Assembly (NCBI RefSeq): GCF_000026365.1
Contig: NC_012990.1
Coordinates: 1,050,667-1,114,666 of the forward strand
DNA: 64,000 bases
Direction: 5' to 3'
Source: Zygosaccharomyces rouxii
Taxonomy: Eukaryota; Ascomycota; Saccharomycetes; Saccharomycetales; Saccharomycetaceae
A program made the translations under genes and the position numbers. Shown one piece after another: positions 1-9,600 of the stretch. The notes under the pieces were generated by a model. The model was not told the origin of the DNA, ran no database searches, and saw only the letters and a program-made list of their open reading frames with translations. Positions within the stretch are counted from its first letter, which is position 1, and every line of letters starts with the position of its first letter.

Positions 1-1012
1 CATCAGAGGAGAAATCTTTACGAATAGACAATTTTTGACACAATGCCTTGCAGATGGTAGTCTTACCAGTTCCTGGAGGTCCCTGCACAAGTAAAAGCTT
101 ATTGTTGGCAAATGCGCTAGATCCGTTTTCATTAGCCGCGTTCGTAAAAGTTGCAATTTTTAGGGCAATGGTCGCATAACTGTACATTCGTTGTTTAATT
201 CTGTCATCGAAATAAAGTGATTCCCACAGACCTTCGAGTTCCCTTGATGGTAGTAATGTTACTCTCGTCTGTGATAAAGTTTGTCTCGACAGTGGTAAAT
301 GGCTCATGATTCCTGATGGTATTAGACTTGTACCTAAAGTATCACCTTCAGAATCTTCTTCACCATCTAAATCGATCTTGTCGAACTCTTCTGATAACAA
401 TTTACTCTCCTGGAAGAAGTTTGGGACGTCCTCCAAACAGCAAAACAAATTTATGTTGAAATTTTTGTTCAAAGATACTGATTTTTTTCGAGAAGCGCTA
501 ATGTCCTCAGATAGGTTCACCACTGCATGTACAGAGTCATTCAATCTACCTTGAGACGCAATTATCACGGAAGCTTCCACAAATTTATCACAGTAAATCT
601 TACTGATGAAAAGTGATAATAGAAGGTTGGCCTGACCTTGATCAACATCATCAGTTTTACTTACAGACATCTGGTGGAAAATTACTTTAATTAAGCTTTT
701 AATAATTCTTTCCTGTGCTACTGTCGGAGGATCCCTAACTTCAATACTGCCATGTCCCTCAGCTAAAAGTGTATCTGAGAATAATACCAAGTCTTCCAAC
801 TCCTTATCATCATATCTGGACAATCTCTTCCCTATTACCTTCTTTAAAACATTGTAAAAGACATGCATCTTGTGAGACAGAGTAGCCGCTGGGGCTTTAA
901 ATCCTTTGAGATCTCCTTGAAACCTGCTTCTTGATTCCGTCTCCTCTTTTAGAGCATGTCGTACTAATTGAACCGTACTGCCTCTAATGTGCGCATCAAC
1001 TATATATACCAT
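1..1012 (-). CDS. PCH2: Pch2 pachytene-checkpoint AAA+ ATPase, N-terminal part (cut by window edge)
   Basis: Reading the minus strand from the ATG at 1012 gives an uninterrupted frame of about 337 codons that runs off the left edge, so the C-terminal half is missing. Near the edge it has a Walker A motif (VQGPPGTGKT, about bases 65-95) followed by CKALCQKLSIR, as in S. cerevisiae Pch2. The N-terminal half is the variable non-ATPase region, and a segment resembling LWESLYFD lies just before the ATPase core, as in that family. Pch2/TRIP13 remodels HORMA-domain proteins such as Hop1 during meiosis and acts on synapsed chromosomes and in the nucleolus. The neighbour MBA1 lies next to PCH2 in S. 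cerevisiae too, which supports orthology. Two URS1-like elements sit just upstream and suggest meiotic control. Confidence 0.9.
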   Translation of the reverse strand, partial: MVYIVDAHIRGSTVQLVRHALKEETESRSRFQGDLKGFKAPAATLSHKMHVFYNVLKKVIGKRLSRYDDKELEDLVLFSDTLLAEGHGSIEVRDPPTVAQERIIKSLIKVIFHQMSVSKTDDVDQGQANLLLSLFISKIYCDKFVEASVIIASQGRLNDSVHAVVNLSEDISASRKKSVSLNKNFNINLFCCLEDVPNFFQESKLLSEEFDKIDLDGEEDSEGDTLGTSLIPSGIMSHLPLSRQTLSQTRVTLLPSRELEGLWESLYFDDRIKQRMYSYATIALKIATFTNAANENGSSAFANNKLLLVQGPPGTGKTTICKALCQKLSIRKDFSSD

Positions 1013-1077
1013 TCTTATTCCTTATACGTCTCGTTTTTGCCGCCGTTCTTGATGTGGTGGCAAATGGTATAGAAATT

Positions 1078-1132
1078 TAACCGCCGAGCTTTCCCGCGTT
1101 TTATATCCCGGAAGGGACGGGTAACCCGCCGA
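1078..1132. promoter_or_regulatory. URS1-like (Ume6) elements and Reb1-like site between PCH2 and the metallothionein gene
   Basis: TAACCGCCGA at 1078-1087 differs by one base from the URS1 consensus TAGCCGCCGA. It lies 66 bp before the PCH2 start. A second, weaker copy (ACCCGCCGA) is at 1124-1132. CGGGTAA at 1118-1124 matches the core of a Reb1 site. URS1 bound by Ume6 is the classic early-meiosis switch, which fits PCH2. The sites are read directly; their use is inferred. Confidence 0.5.
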
Positions 1133-1295
1133 ACTTCCGTTTCCGGTAACCAGAGCCGGGCGCCTCGCTTATCAGTAGACCTTCAACACATTTAAGAAAG
1201 GTATAAAGATAGGTCAACTCAAAAAAATCCTACATGACTACTCTTGATACTATCCTCGACAATTTCAAGGGTCTGCTTCTATAATCACTTTCACT

Positions 1296-1478
1296 ATGCC
1301 CTGCTGCAGTTCTCAAAACAGTGTCAAGTCTGAATGTCAAAAGACATCTGCATCAGTTGAAACTAAATCTCAAACTCAAATGTCCTGTTGTAGTGGCAAG
1401 ACAGCAAATGGCAAACCAACTAGATGCAAGTGCGGTTCTGGTTGCGAGTGTCCATCTTGTAATACTACAAAGCTTTAA
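1296..1478 (+). CDS. small cysteine-rich metallothionein-like protein
   Basis: The 60-residue product has ten cysteines at positions 3, 4, 14, 31, 32, 44, 46, 50, 52 and 55. The C-terminal stretch CKCGSGCECPSC has the Cx1Cx3CxCx2C spacing of short fungal copper metallothioneins such as the Neurospora type. The SCCSGK segment resembles the C-terminus of S. cerevisiae Cup1. There are no aromatic residues. A TATA box (TATAAA, 1202-1207) lies about 90 bp upstream. The protein probably buffers copper or another soft metal in the cytosol. It lies between PCH2 and SEN54 and is only about 130 bp from the SEN54 start, so its 3' region and the SEN54 promoter overlap. I do not assign it to CUP1 or CRS5. 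Confidence 0.8.
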   Translation: MPCCSSQNSVKSECQKTSASVETKSQTQMSCCSGKTANGKPTRCKCGSGCECPSCNTTKL

Positions 1479-1611
1479 AGCTAACGATGCGAATTTTCAT
1501 ACGTTTTCGAAAAAGTTTATACACGATACGGTAATTTTATATTTATATAATGGCTTAACATAAATATTAAAAGGAAGGTTGTTAATTGGATTTCAGTCGA
1601 GTTTCTCTTCA

Positions 1612-2940
1612 ATGGAAAAGGACGAGGAACAGGATATCAGGCTTGATACAGCCCCTGATTCCGATTTGGAAGACGATGAATTAATTCAAGATTGGTCACA
1701 AGCTGCTCAGTTATCGATAAGATCATCTACATTGCCCAAGAGAGGTGAGAAGGATTATGAACCTGATGGTACTAATGTACAGGAACTACTACTGTACAGA
1801 GCCAGAAAGGCAATGTTTGACACTTTATCTAATTCTGCCAGAGGTTCAGTGGTTAAAAACTTGGTAAAGGCCTATTACGATCCCCATGAACATAAAGCTT
1901 TAGTATTAAGACCAAAAGGTAATTTCCTACATACATTGGGTAAAATGCATAGAGATGGGACAGTTTGGTTGGAATTCCATGAATTTGTATATTTAGCTGA
2001 AAGAGGTAGCATAACGCCCTTTTACAAAATGGATGGTATCGATTGGATAAACCAAGAACTCCCGTTAACCATTGAAGACCTTTACATGCTGTTCAAATCA
2101 CAGGAGGAATTGGATACATTCTTTGTATTTGAACATCTAAAAAGGCTAGGGTTTATCGTAATGCCCACCAATAACTCTTTAGACTCATTTTTTGAACCTA
2201 AAGTTGGGAAAAATTCAGGACAAGCTCTTTCGAATACCTGGAACCTGCTACCTGAATGGAGGAAAACTATACATAATACGATCTTTTACAGTCCCTGGAA
2301 ATTTTGGTTAAACAGATACACCTCAAATCCTCAAATCTATCAGAGTTTAAACCAATTGATACCGTCTTATAGAGCACCAAGAACTGAAGAAGAATTGAGA
2401 CGAACAAGATTTGGAAGTATGACCAAGAAACCTTCCGCTTTTCCAATTAGCTTAAATGTTTGGAAACCGAGAACGGATTTCAAAAAGAAAAGCCCTGGTA
2501 TTCCTGATTTTCAAGTTGTCATCTACAACAAAAACGACCCAAATCAACATTTTCCTACTTATCACGAATTACAGGAAATATTTCAATACCTGGACTACAA
2601 ATTTGAATTTTTATCAGAAATTGACGATAAATGGGATTGGGATGACCATTCTTATCACGATGGTAAATTAAGAAGTCAAACAGTAGCTAACGTCAAATCA
2701 AAGAATGCCGGTGTTGCCGCAGATTCCAAAAAATCACAGAAGGTGAAACCAAAGAGGAAACCTAAGCCTAAATCTCCACGAGTTCAACAAAAGATACGGC
2801 TGAAAAATGGATTCCGTAGTTTCCTCTTGGCGGTTATGGATGATGGTATGATAAGTTTTATCAAAATCTCGGAAACTGATTTTGGTTCTGAAAACGTTTG
2901 GTATGTACCACAACTAACAACTAAAAAGCCAACTTTATAA
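1612..2940 (+). CDS. SEN54: tRNA-splicing endonuclease subunit Sen54
   Basis: The 442-residue protein matches S. cerevisiae Sen54 along most of its length. Recognisable blocks are the acidic N-terminus ending in DDELIQDWSQ, LPKRGEKDYEPDGTN, WLEFHEFVYLAERG, FEHLKRLGF, GIPDFQVVIYNKND, HFPTYHELQ and, near the end, RLKNGFRSF and AVMDDGMISF. Sen54 is a structural subunit of the Sen2-Sen34-Sen15-Sen54 endonuclease, which cuts introns from pre-tRNAs; in yeast it sits on the mitochondrial surface. The open frame extends 33 bp further upstream but without an ATG, so the ATG at 1612 is the start. It is convergent with BRO1, with only 40 bp between the stop codons, as in S. cerevisiae (YPL083C-YPL084W). 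Confidence 0.95.
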   Translation: MEKDEEQDIRLDTAPDSDLEDDELIQDWSQAAQLSIRSSTLPKRGEKDYEPDGTNVQELLLYRARKAMFDTLSNSARGSVVKNLVKAYYDPHEHKALVLRPKGNFLHTLGKMHRDGTVWLEFHEFVYLAERGSITPFYKMDGIDWINQELPLTIEDLYMLFKSQEELDTFFVFEHLKRLGFIVMPTNNSLDSFFEPKVGKNSGQALSNTWNLLPEWRKTIHNTIFYSPWKFWLNRYTSNPQIYQSLNQLIPSYRAPRTEEELRRTRFGSMTKKPSAFPISLNVWKPRTDFKKKSPGIPDFQVVIYNKNDPNQHFPTYHELQEIFQYLDYKFEFLSEIDDKWDWDDHSYHDGKLRSQTVANVKSKNAGVAADSKKSQKVKPKRKPKPKSPRVQQKIRLKNGFRSFLLAVMDDGMISFIKISETDFGSENVWYVPQLTTKKPTL

Positions 2941-2980
2941 GCCTTTTCGCCCCTTTAATACATAGTTCTAATAATGATAT

Positions 2981-5449
2981 CTACCCACTGAATTTGGAGT
3001 ACAAATTTTCATCGAATACTGACGGTCTGTTGTAAAAGGAAGTTGGATTTTGTTGCAACTCCCTTTCCTCCTTTTCAAACTCTTGCTGTAGAGAACGTCG
3101 TGGACCAAACTCCTTTGGAGGAACAGGAGGTGCAAGTGAACTGTTATTGCCAAATACTGGTGTGGTCTCTACTGTAGGACGCACAAAACTGCTACCATAG
3201 GTTCTCGGAGGTATCATAGGTGTAGCGGGGATGGAAGATGAAAGATTTAAATTTTTGAATTGAGATTCTAGATTCACTTGACGAGGATCAGCGTTACTAT
3301 TTGTAGCGGATCCCGTGAGCGGTTGCACCACAGGTTGTGAAGCCGCCGAGGACGCAAGACCTTTACTGATCTTTAATAAAGAGTCATAAAATGCCAATCC
3401 CTTTGGCAAATCAGCACAAAAGACAGCAAAATTTGCTACGGCTTCTTGTATTTTATCAAAGAATCTCTGGCGTTCCTCCATACGTAGCTTCTCTTCCCCT
3501 GATGCGTCCTCCACACCAGAAAGCTTAGAAATTTCATCGAGCTCTGCTCTCATTTCACAGATGGTAGCAGATTGTTTGAAAACAGTAGCCTCGACTCTAG
3601 CACTGAAAGGCTTGAATTTTTCCAATTCTACTTCAAACATATGTTTGAGTTCTGAATCTGTAGAACCTCTGTTAACCAAAATCTTTTTGGTAATGTCATC
3701 ATTGTTAGCTTCCTCCTTCAATTCACTTAGACTTCTTCCACGTTCCTCCTTGAGTAGCCTCAAATCTTCACACAATTGCTTTAATTTACCCAATTTTGAA
3801 AGTACTGCCTCCGTCTTAGTGTCATCTATATCTAAGAGACTAGGCTGATTGGAATTGTCTACCTCAAATTTACCCCAAGTTGCCCAGAGTACTTCATTAT
3901 TCTTTAATAACTTAAGCTCTGGAATGAATGGTTTAACCAATGAAAAAAGCTTATCGTCAGATTCAGAAGCCTCCAATAAAGCAGACTTCAACTTGACAGT
4001 ATTCTCCCTTTGCTCAGGAGGCATTGTAGACAAAGTATTCATAATCTTTTGTCGTATTTCATTGATTTTCCTCATCTGTTCGTCTACATCATTGAATTTA
4101 CTATCTTGGACGGTTCTGCTCCAGGAAATCAATTGATCTTTCATCATATCCACTTGAGGATTACCGGAACCCGAAGTGGATCCAGTTTTATACCTAGCCT
4201 CCATATCAGTTATAAATTTCGGTAAATTAGTAAATTCCATGTAGGAAGTGTACTCCCAATTGGCAGTTTCCGCAACATCTATCTCGTTTCTTAGAAAACG
4301 TGCCTTTTCCTCTGAATAGATACTTTCCTTTTCATATATCTCCATGGGCACGATTCCCTGATACAGCGTATCGCATTTTTCTGCGACCATATTCACATAT
4401 GGTTCCAACTGTCCTGGAAAACTAGTAGATTTCACGGCATCCATCGATTTTATTACTTCTAATTGAACACTCTGCGGGATGGCATCATGATAGATGAAAT
4501 CGTTATCCCTTGTCACCTGTCTCTTTTTATCCTCCAACTCTTCTTTGAAACCAGTGAAATCTATAAATTCTTTCAAACTGATTTTATAGGGTAAAGACGA
4601 TACAAGGTAATCACCAGCCAAATTCAGAAATGCTATAGCCTCACCATACTTGTTCTGCTGTTCAAGAGCAACGGCATAGTAATAAGCAGTTACTGCTTTG
4701 AAAAAAAACATTTTACAAGTAACGAGCGACCTCCATTTGATATCACCGTAATCTCTAACCTCTTCATCTTCATCCTCAAAAAACCCATGGCAGGTCTCGT
4801 AAAGTGATGCTGCAGCATAAGATAGTTTACTCACGAGTGAAGCTTGCTTAGTGGGATCTGGACCATTTATCAATTTCAACAAAAACAATTCTTGAGCCTG
4901 TGCATGACAGAGTTCAGCCAAGAATTTGGTAATATCTGCTCGTAAATCCAAGGATGGGGAATTCAAAAAGTTTTCAGAAAGATATTCGAAACATGCAACT
5001 GCATTCATTAAATAGGTTAACGATGCCTTGTAATCCTTATTCACTTTTTCTTTTGCCAGTTCCGTAAGCAATGCACCAATATTGTAAAGAATGCACGATT
5101 TCTCCAAGATTACGTTGTACTGCGAATGTTTTTGAGCCTTGAGTGCAGAATCGTATTCAGCTTCATACCAAGTAAAATGGAGTCTTAGTTGTGGACTGTT
5201 ATTTCCAATACGGAGATGTAATTGTTCTAAAAAGGCATAATAGATGAAATTCTGCTCCAGTAACGCTTCTAATGCCAATTCTCCGTTTGCATTGTTTCTA
5301 AGATGATTTAATTCACCCGCCAACTTGTCGTTGTAGAACTGTGACCACTGTGCAGAACCATACGATCTTTTCAAATAGGAGACTAAGCCCTTTTTCCAAT
5401 CAATAGCTTCAGTATCCTTGAGCTTCAAGGTAGCTAGACACGCTTTCAT
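2981..5449 (-). CDS. BRO1: Bro1-domain ESCRT-associated protein Bro1 (Vps31)
   Basis: The 822-residue product (844 in S. cerevisiae) starts MKACLATLKLKDTEAIDWKK and has the N-terminal Bro1 domain (about residues 1-370), a central coiled-coil V domain (about 370-710) and a proline-rich tail. The tail contains PPRTYG, PPVPPKEFGP and the conserved end NPTSFYNRPSVFDENLYSKF. Bro1 works at endosomes late in multivesicular-body sorting. It binds Snf7 through the Bro1 domain and recruits the ubiquitin hydrolase Doa4 through the tail. It is therefore in the same pathway in which S. cerevisiae Cos proteins act, although the COS-like genes in this window are about 40 kb away. The promoter it shares with MBA1 has CACGTG elements. 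Confidence 0.96.
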   Translation of the reverse strand: MKACLATLKLKDTEAIDWKKGLVSYLKRSYGSAQWSQFYNDKLAGELNHLRNNANGELALEALLEQNFIYYAFLEQLHLRIGNNSPQLRLHFTWYEAEYDSALKAQKHSQYNVILEKSCILYNIGALLTELAKEKVNKDYKASLTYLMNAVACFEYLSENFLNSPSLDLRADITKFLAELCHAQAQELFLLKLINGPDPTKQASLVSKLSYAAASLYETCHGFFEDEDEEVRDYGDIKWRSLVTCKMFFFKAVTAYYYAVALEQQNKYGEAIAFLNLAGDYLVSSLPYKISLKEFIDFTGFKEELEDKKRQVTRDNDFIYHDAIPQSVQLEVIKSMDAVKSTSFPGQLEPYVNMVAEKCDTLYQGIVPMEIYEKESIYSEEKARFLRNEIDVAETANWEYTSYMEFTNLPKFITDMEARYKTGSTSGSGNPQVDMMKDQLISWSRTVQDSKFNDVDEQMRKINEIRQKIMNTLSTMPPEQRENTVKLKSALLEASESDDKLFSLVKPFIPELKLLKNNEVLWATWGKFEVDNSNQPSLLDIDDTKTEAVLSKLGKLKQLCEDLRLLKEERGRSLSELKEEANNDDITKKILVNRGSTDSELKHMFEVELEKFKPFSARVEATVFKQSATICEMRAELDEISKLSGVEDASGEEKLRMEERQRFFDKIQEAVANFAVFCADLPKGLAFYDSLLKISKGLASSAASQPVVQPLTGSATNSNADPRQVNLESQFKNLNLSSSIPATPMIPPRTYGSSFVRPTVETTPVFGNNSSLAPPVPPKEFGPRRSLQQEFEKEERELQQNPTSFYNRPSVFDENLYSKFSG

Positions 5450-5567
5450 CGCCGATTAGAGCTGCTATATTGTGATCTTGATGACAAGTACGGCTCCAAA
5501 AGCTTAGATTTCAGTCTTCACCCAAGGCAACCCCTGTACGTTAAAGATGAACAGGTGCCATTTTAAG

Positions 5568-5625
5568 CACGTGAATATCATGTGATCAGATATTTTATGG
5601 AGTCACGTGAGATTCACATGATCAT
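5568..5625. promoter_or_regulatory. E-box (CACGTG) cluster in the BRO1-MBA1 divergent promoter
   Basis: CACGTG occurs at 5568-5573 and GTCACGTGA at 5602-5610. The latter is a full Cbf1-type site (RTCACGTG). Related hexamers (CATGTG, CACATG) follow within 60 bp. The rest of the 300-bp interval shows no other gene. Binding by Cbf1 or another bHLH factor is inferred. Confidence 0.5.
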
Positions 5626-5753
5626 GAAATGCTCTTCAACATCTGATGAAAAAATCTACGTAAGAACAGTTGAAGACGATGCATCTGATTGACCAGCTTC
5701 ATCCACATCATTGTAGCCCTTATCCTCGACTCGGATCACTGCTTTCTAGTATC

Positions 5754-6575
5754 ATGATCAAATCCGTCACATTAGGCTTAACTTCGAAGCCACTTCTGTA
5801 CAAAAACTGTATCCAAGTTCGTCCTCTTTCCAGTACTAGGGTCATACTTGAAAAGAGTAATTCCAAGGCCAATAAAACTCCTGTGGACTTCAATGCAAGA
5901 CATCTAGGTGTCTCTACTGAAGTATATGTTCCTCCATCAATTGGTAATTTACCTAGCGTTTTTTCACACCCAGTTGTGGTATTTAATGCACTTATAAGAA
6001 GGATTTATACACTAGGTTTGAACACAGTGCAAGTGGGTATTTTCCGCTACCAATCTGGATTAAAACCAAATTTCTTACTTTGGAAGAATAGAGCCATTCA
6101 AAACTATGTGAATGTGAATACTGCATTTGCCCAAAAAAAGGTTTCAAACGTCAAGTCTCAAATTTCTCTATGGGTGGAGGAAGCTCTTGAAGCCAGATCA
6201 AAACAATTACCCAAACATATGCAATTGGAATGGCAATTGGTCAAATTTAATGAAGTTCCTAAAGTTGTTTCTGTTCAAGCGATGATGATTCCTGGTAGAC
6301 CATTGGAACATATTCAATTGATCTACAGATTTAATACAAAACAGAGATTAATTAAGTTGAATAAAAAATCTGGTAATACCGACAAGTTGGACAGAGACGT
6401 GGTGGATTATTTAGTTTATCTTTGTGATGCTTCCACCAACAACCTCATTCTCATGGGCTCCGTTTTCGAAAGTCGACCAGACAGTAAATTACCAAAGAAC
6501 TTAGAAGACAGTACTCAAGCCGCCATCCACAGGATGAAAATGAGCGGAGACTTGTTCAGACTGCCCCCTCAATGA
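5754..6575 (+). CDS. MBA1: mitochondrial ribosome receptor Mba1
   Basis: The product matches S. cerevisiae Mba1 (278 residues) with blocks such as FNARHLGVSTEVYVP, HPVVVFNALIRRIYTLGLN, FRYQSGLKPNFLLWKN, SLWVEEALEARSKQLP and the end IHRMKMSGDLFRLPPQ. Mba1 is a peripheral inner-membrane protein on the matrix side that tethers mitochondrial ribosomes and helps insert mitochondrially made proteins. The start at 5754 gives 273 residues beginning with a plausible presequence (basic and hydroxylated, no acidic residue in the first 30). An upstream in-frame ATG at 5679 would add 25 residues that do not look like a targeting signal. It lies next to PCH2 in S. cerevisiae (YBR185C), and here the YPL-block genes SEN54 and BRO1 are interleaved between them. 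Confidence 0.93.
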   Translation: MIKSVTLGLTSKPLLYKNCIQVRPLSSTRVILEKSNSKANKTPVDFNARHLGVSTEVYVPPSIGNLPSVFSHPVVVFNALIRRIYTLGLNTVQVGIFRYQSGLKPNFLLWKNRAIQNYVNVNTAFAQKKVSNVKSQISLWVEEALEARSKQLPKHMQLEWQLVKFNEVPKVVSVQAMMIPGRPLEHIQLIYRFNTKQRLIKLNKKSGNTDKLDRDVVDYLVYLCDASTNNLILMGSVFESRPDSKLPKNLEDSTQAAIHRMKMSGDLFRLPPQ

Positions 6576-6686
6576 TAGGAGCATATATTCTAAATCGTGT
6601 AAATACTTTTGTGATCTTATTCTCGTTTTTATAATCTATAAAGAAATGAGGACGAAACTTTAGAAGATAAAATATCTCACTACAAA

Positions 6687-9600
6687 TCATTTCGTTTCCA
6701 TGACATTGACATAACCTCTACCTGGCTTCTTCTTACGTCTTGTGGAGCCAGCAGTACCTCCTGCTAAGTTCAGTAAATCATCTAGACCATTGGCTTTCTT
6801 CCCTGCTAAATTGACACCGGAATTACTAGAAGATGGAGGAGCTACTGATGATACTTCAGAGCTACTATGACTGGTGGTAGCAGAGAGGGCAGGAGACGCC
6901 AACGGTTCACCAGTGATAGGATTTTTAGGAGCCACAGGACCAGGTACAGGTTTAGGAGGAGCAGTCAGACTTCCAGAGCGAGGCTTGGTCTTTGGACCAT
7001 TGTCCATACGTTTAACCACAGGAGGAGGAGGTGGTGGGGTGGAAAACGTCTCCTTTTCTTCCTCGGTTGCATTGTTGTTAACCCAACGTTTTAATTTTTC
7101 ATCATAATGGAAATTCCTCTTTTTATTACCCAGCTTGGCTTTGATTGGCTTCTTCTCATTAGGATCTTTCTTCAACCAGCTGAACCAACCGCTAGAAGAT
7201 TTCTCTTTATTTTCTCTGTCCTTTTTAGCCTTTTCAGCTCTTTCTTGCTCACGACGTTCTTCTTCCTCCTCCTCCTCTTTGGCCTTCTTTTCTTCTTCTT
7301 GCTTACGTTTCACTTCATCCTCATCCTCATCTTCTGACTCATCTTCTACTACATCATCATATTGAGTCTCAGGAGGCTGCACAACCATTGGGGAAAATGC
7401 CCTGACTTCGGGAGTTCTCTTGATTACAGGTTCGAAAGTCTCCGTAGAAACTTGCTCCGGTTCCTTCGCCGGATCAAATCTACTGATTGGATTAGGCCTA
7501 TCAGTTGTTGAACTCTCTTGCTTCAAGGCGGGTGTGGAGAAAGCTTCATGAGGTGTTGAGGAACTGTTAACAAGTTCATCTTCTTTAACCTGTTTGGAAG
7601 CCCCAGTTTCTTCCACAAACATACCCAAGCCATTGACATCCACCTCTGGGGTACTTTGGGCTTTGAGTGCAGGAGATGTATCTTGGGCGACACCCTTCGG
7701 AAGGTAAGACCTCCTACTAGACGAAGCTTTCCTTACAGGGCTGTTGGTTGCATATGGATTAGTTCTAATAATAGGAGGTGGGTTTACTTTACCTCCAGAG
7801 ATGGAATTAGGTTCAGATGCTTCCATTCTAATCCCAAGACCAGCCTCATTCTTCGTAGCCGCCGCAGGTGTTTTTCCATCCACCGATTGTGACGCAATTG
7901 GTGGGCTATTGGCAGAGACTGGAGGCAGTTGTCGTCCATCAGGCTTTCTCAAAGTCTCACCAGAACTTTTTTCAACCATAGCTGGGGGGTTTGAGCTTAC
8001 TGAAGGACTATCCCTTGGGGGTGGTACCGCCCATGAGGATTGATAATTACGTAGAACGGTACGCTCAGTGTCACTATCTTCCTCCGTGGCACTTTCTGTG
8101 GCTACCGTTGAAACAGGAGAACTCTCATTACCATGGAGCACGGAATGAGCTCCCAAAAATGGTCTCTCAGCCAAAAGTTGATGACCATCGTTAGCAATCT
8201 TACGACTAGAACTCTTTGGTAAAATTTCCGGAGGTAAATCGCTCTCCTCAGATGATTCCTCCAATTGCTCTCCTAACAATGACACATCGGCCAATCTCTT
8301 TCCTGCGTTTACACTTCCCTTGCGAACTGAAGAAGTATCAGAAACAGCTGAAGATCTTCTCAAAAGATTTGGAGTTGAACTATAGTGCTGTGACTTCTTC
8401 ATTGAGGGTTTCTCACCATCTGAGAGAGTAGAATCCAAAGTTTCCTGAGCTTTTCCGCTGAAAGGAGGAAATTCTTGTTGGAAATTTGGAACATTATTCG
8501 AAGATTCTGGAGAGAAACCCGAAGAAGAGGGGAATACACCCCCAATAGGTTGCATAGTATGAACTCTTCTCAGTTGAGGAGGTGCACTCCCTGAAGATGT
8601 TGCATGCAAGGGAGCATATTGAGAAACCTTCGGAGAACCTTGATAGTTGTTCACATTCGATGGGCGACGAACATGTGGTTCAGGTTGACTTTTACCTCCA
8701 TAGACTTCCTCGATGGGAACCGGATTACGAATTGGACTATGTCCAATAACCTGTGCAGGGATAATTGGGTCCGACTGACCGTAAGAAGGCTTTTTTGAAT
8801 GGCCCTGATAAGGAACAAATGGAGTTTGACTCAAATCAATTGTAGAATTGTTCCTAGAGGATACGGGTGTGAAACCATCAAACACTTTTTTACCGGAAGA
8901 TTTCTTCATCAAGGAATCATCGTCGCCTCCAATAAACTTATTAAACGACTTATCCAAATGACCCCATACACTGCTTAGCTTAGGCTTACCTAACCAGCCT
9001 GTAGAAGTACCTGCAATAGAGGCATTCAAGTTGTTCAGTTGGTTAGTTAGATTAATTGAGAAAGCGTCTTTTCTCGGAAGATTTCTCAAGGTGCCACTCA
9101 AATAATCTGTATACTTTGATGCTGCAGTCGTGAGTCCACGCTCCTGTAAGCAGGCAGCATGGTGAAGTTTTTGTGGGATTAAGACGGGGAAGGCTTTGGA
9201 ATCTGCAACACAGAACTCATAAATTTCTGAAAATATCATACCCTCTAGAGAATATGGACTGCCAACAAACTCAAACTTCACGTCAACGTTAGGAAGAACT
9301 GGAGTTGAAGATAGTGGTAAGTTCGCAATCATAAATAGAATGCAAGCAGGTAGCTTCATTTCCTTACGGTATAGAAAAATACCGTATTCCACCAAAAATT
9401 CAACCACAACTGGCGGAACTTCAAGGTTACCGGATGTAGGTGGGGCGATACCAGAAGTAACATTGTTAAGCACAGCGGCTACCACCATTCTCCAATTTTC
9501 TAGGGCCCATCTGCCTTTTGCTTCATTGACATAAAACTCCTGGAAAGCAGTCTTAGAGCTCCCAACGAAAACTTGGAAAACCAAAGAAAGCAAATTGGTT

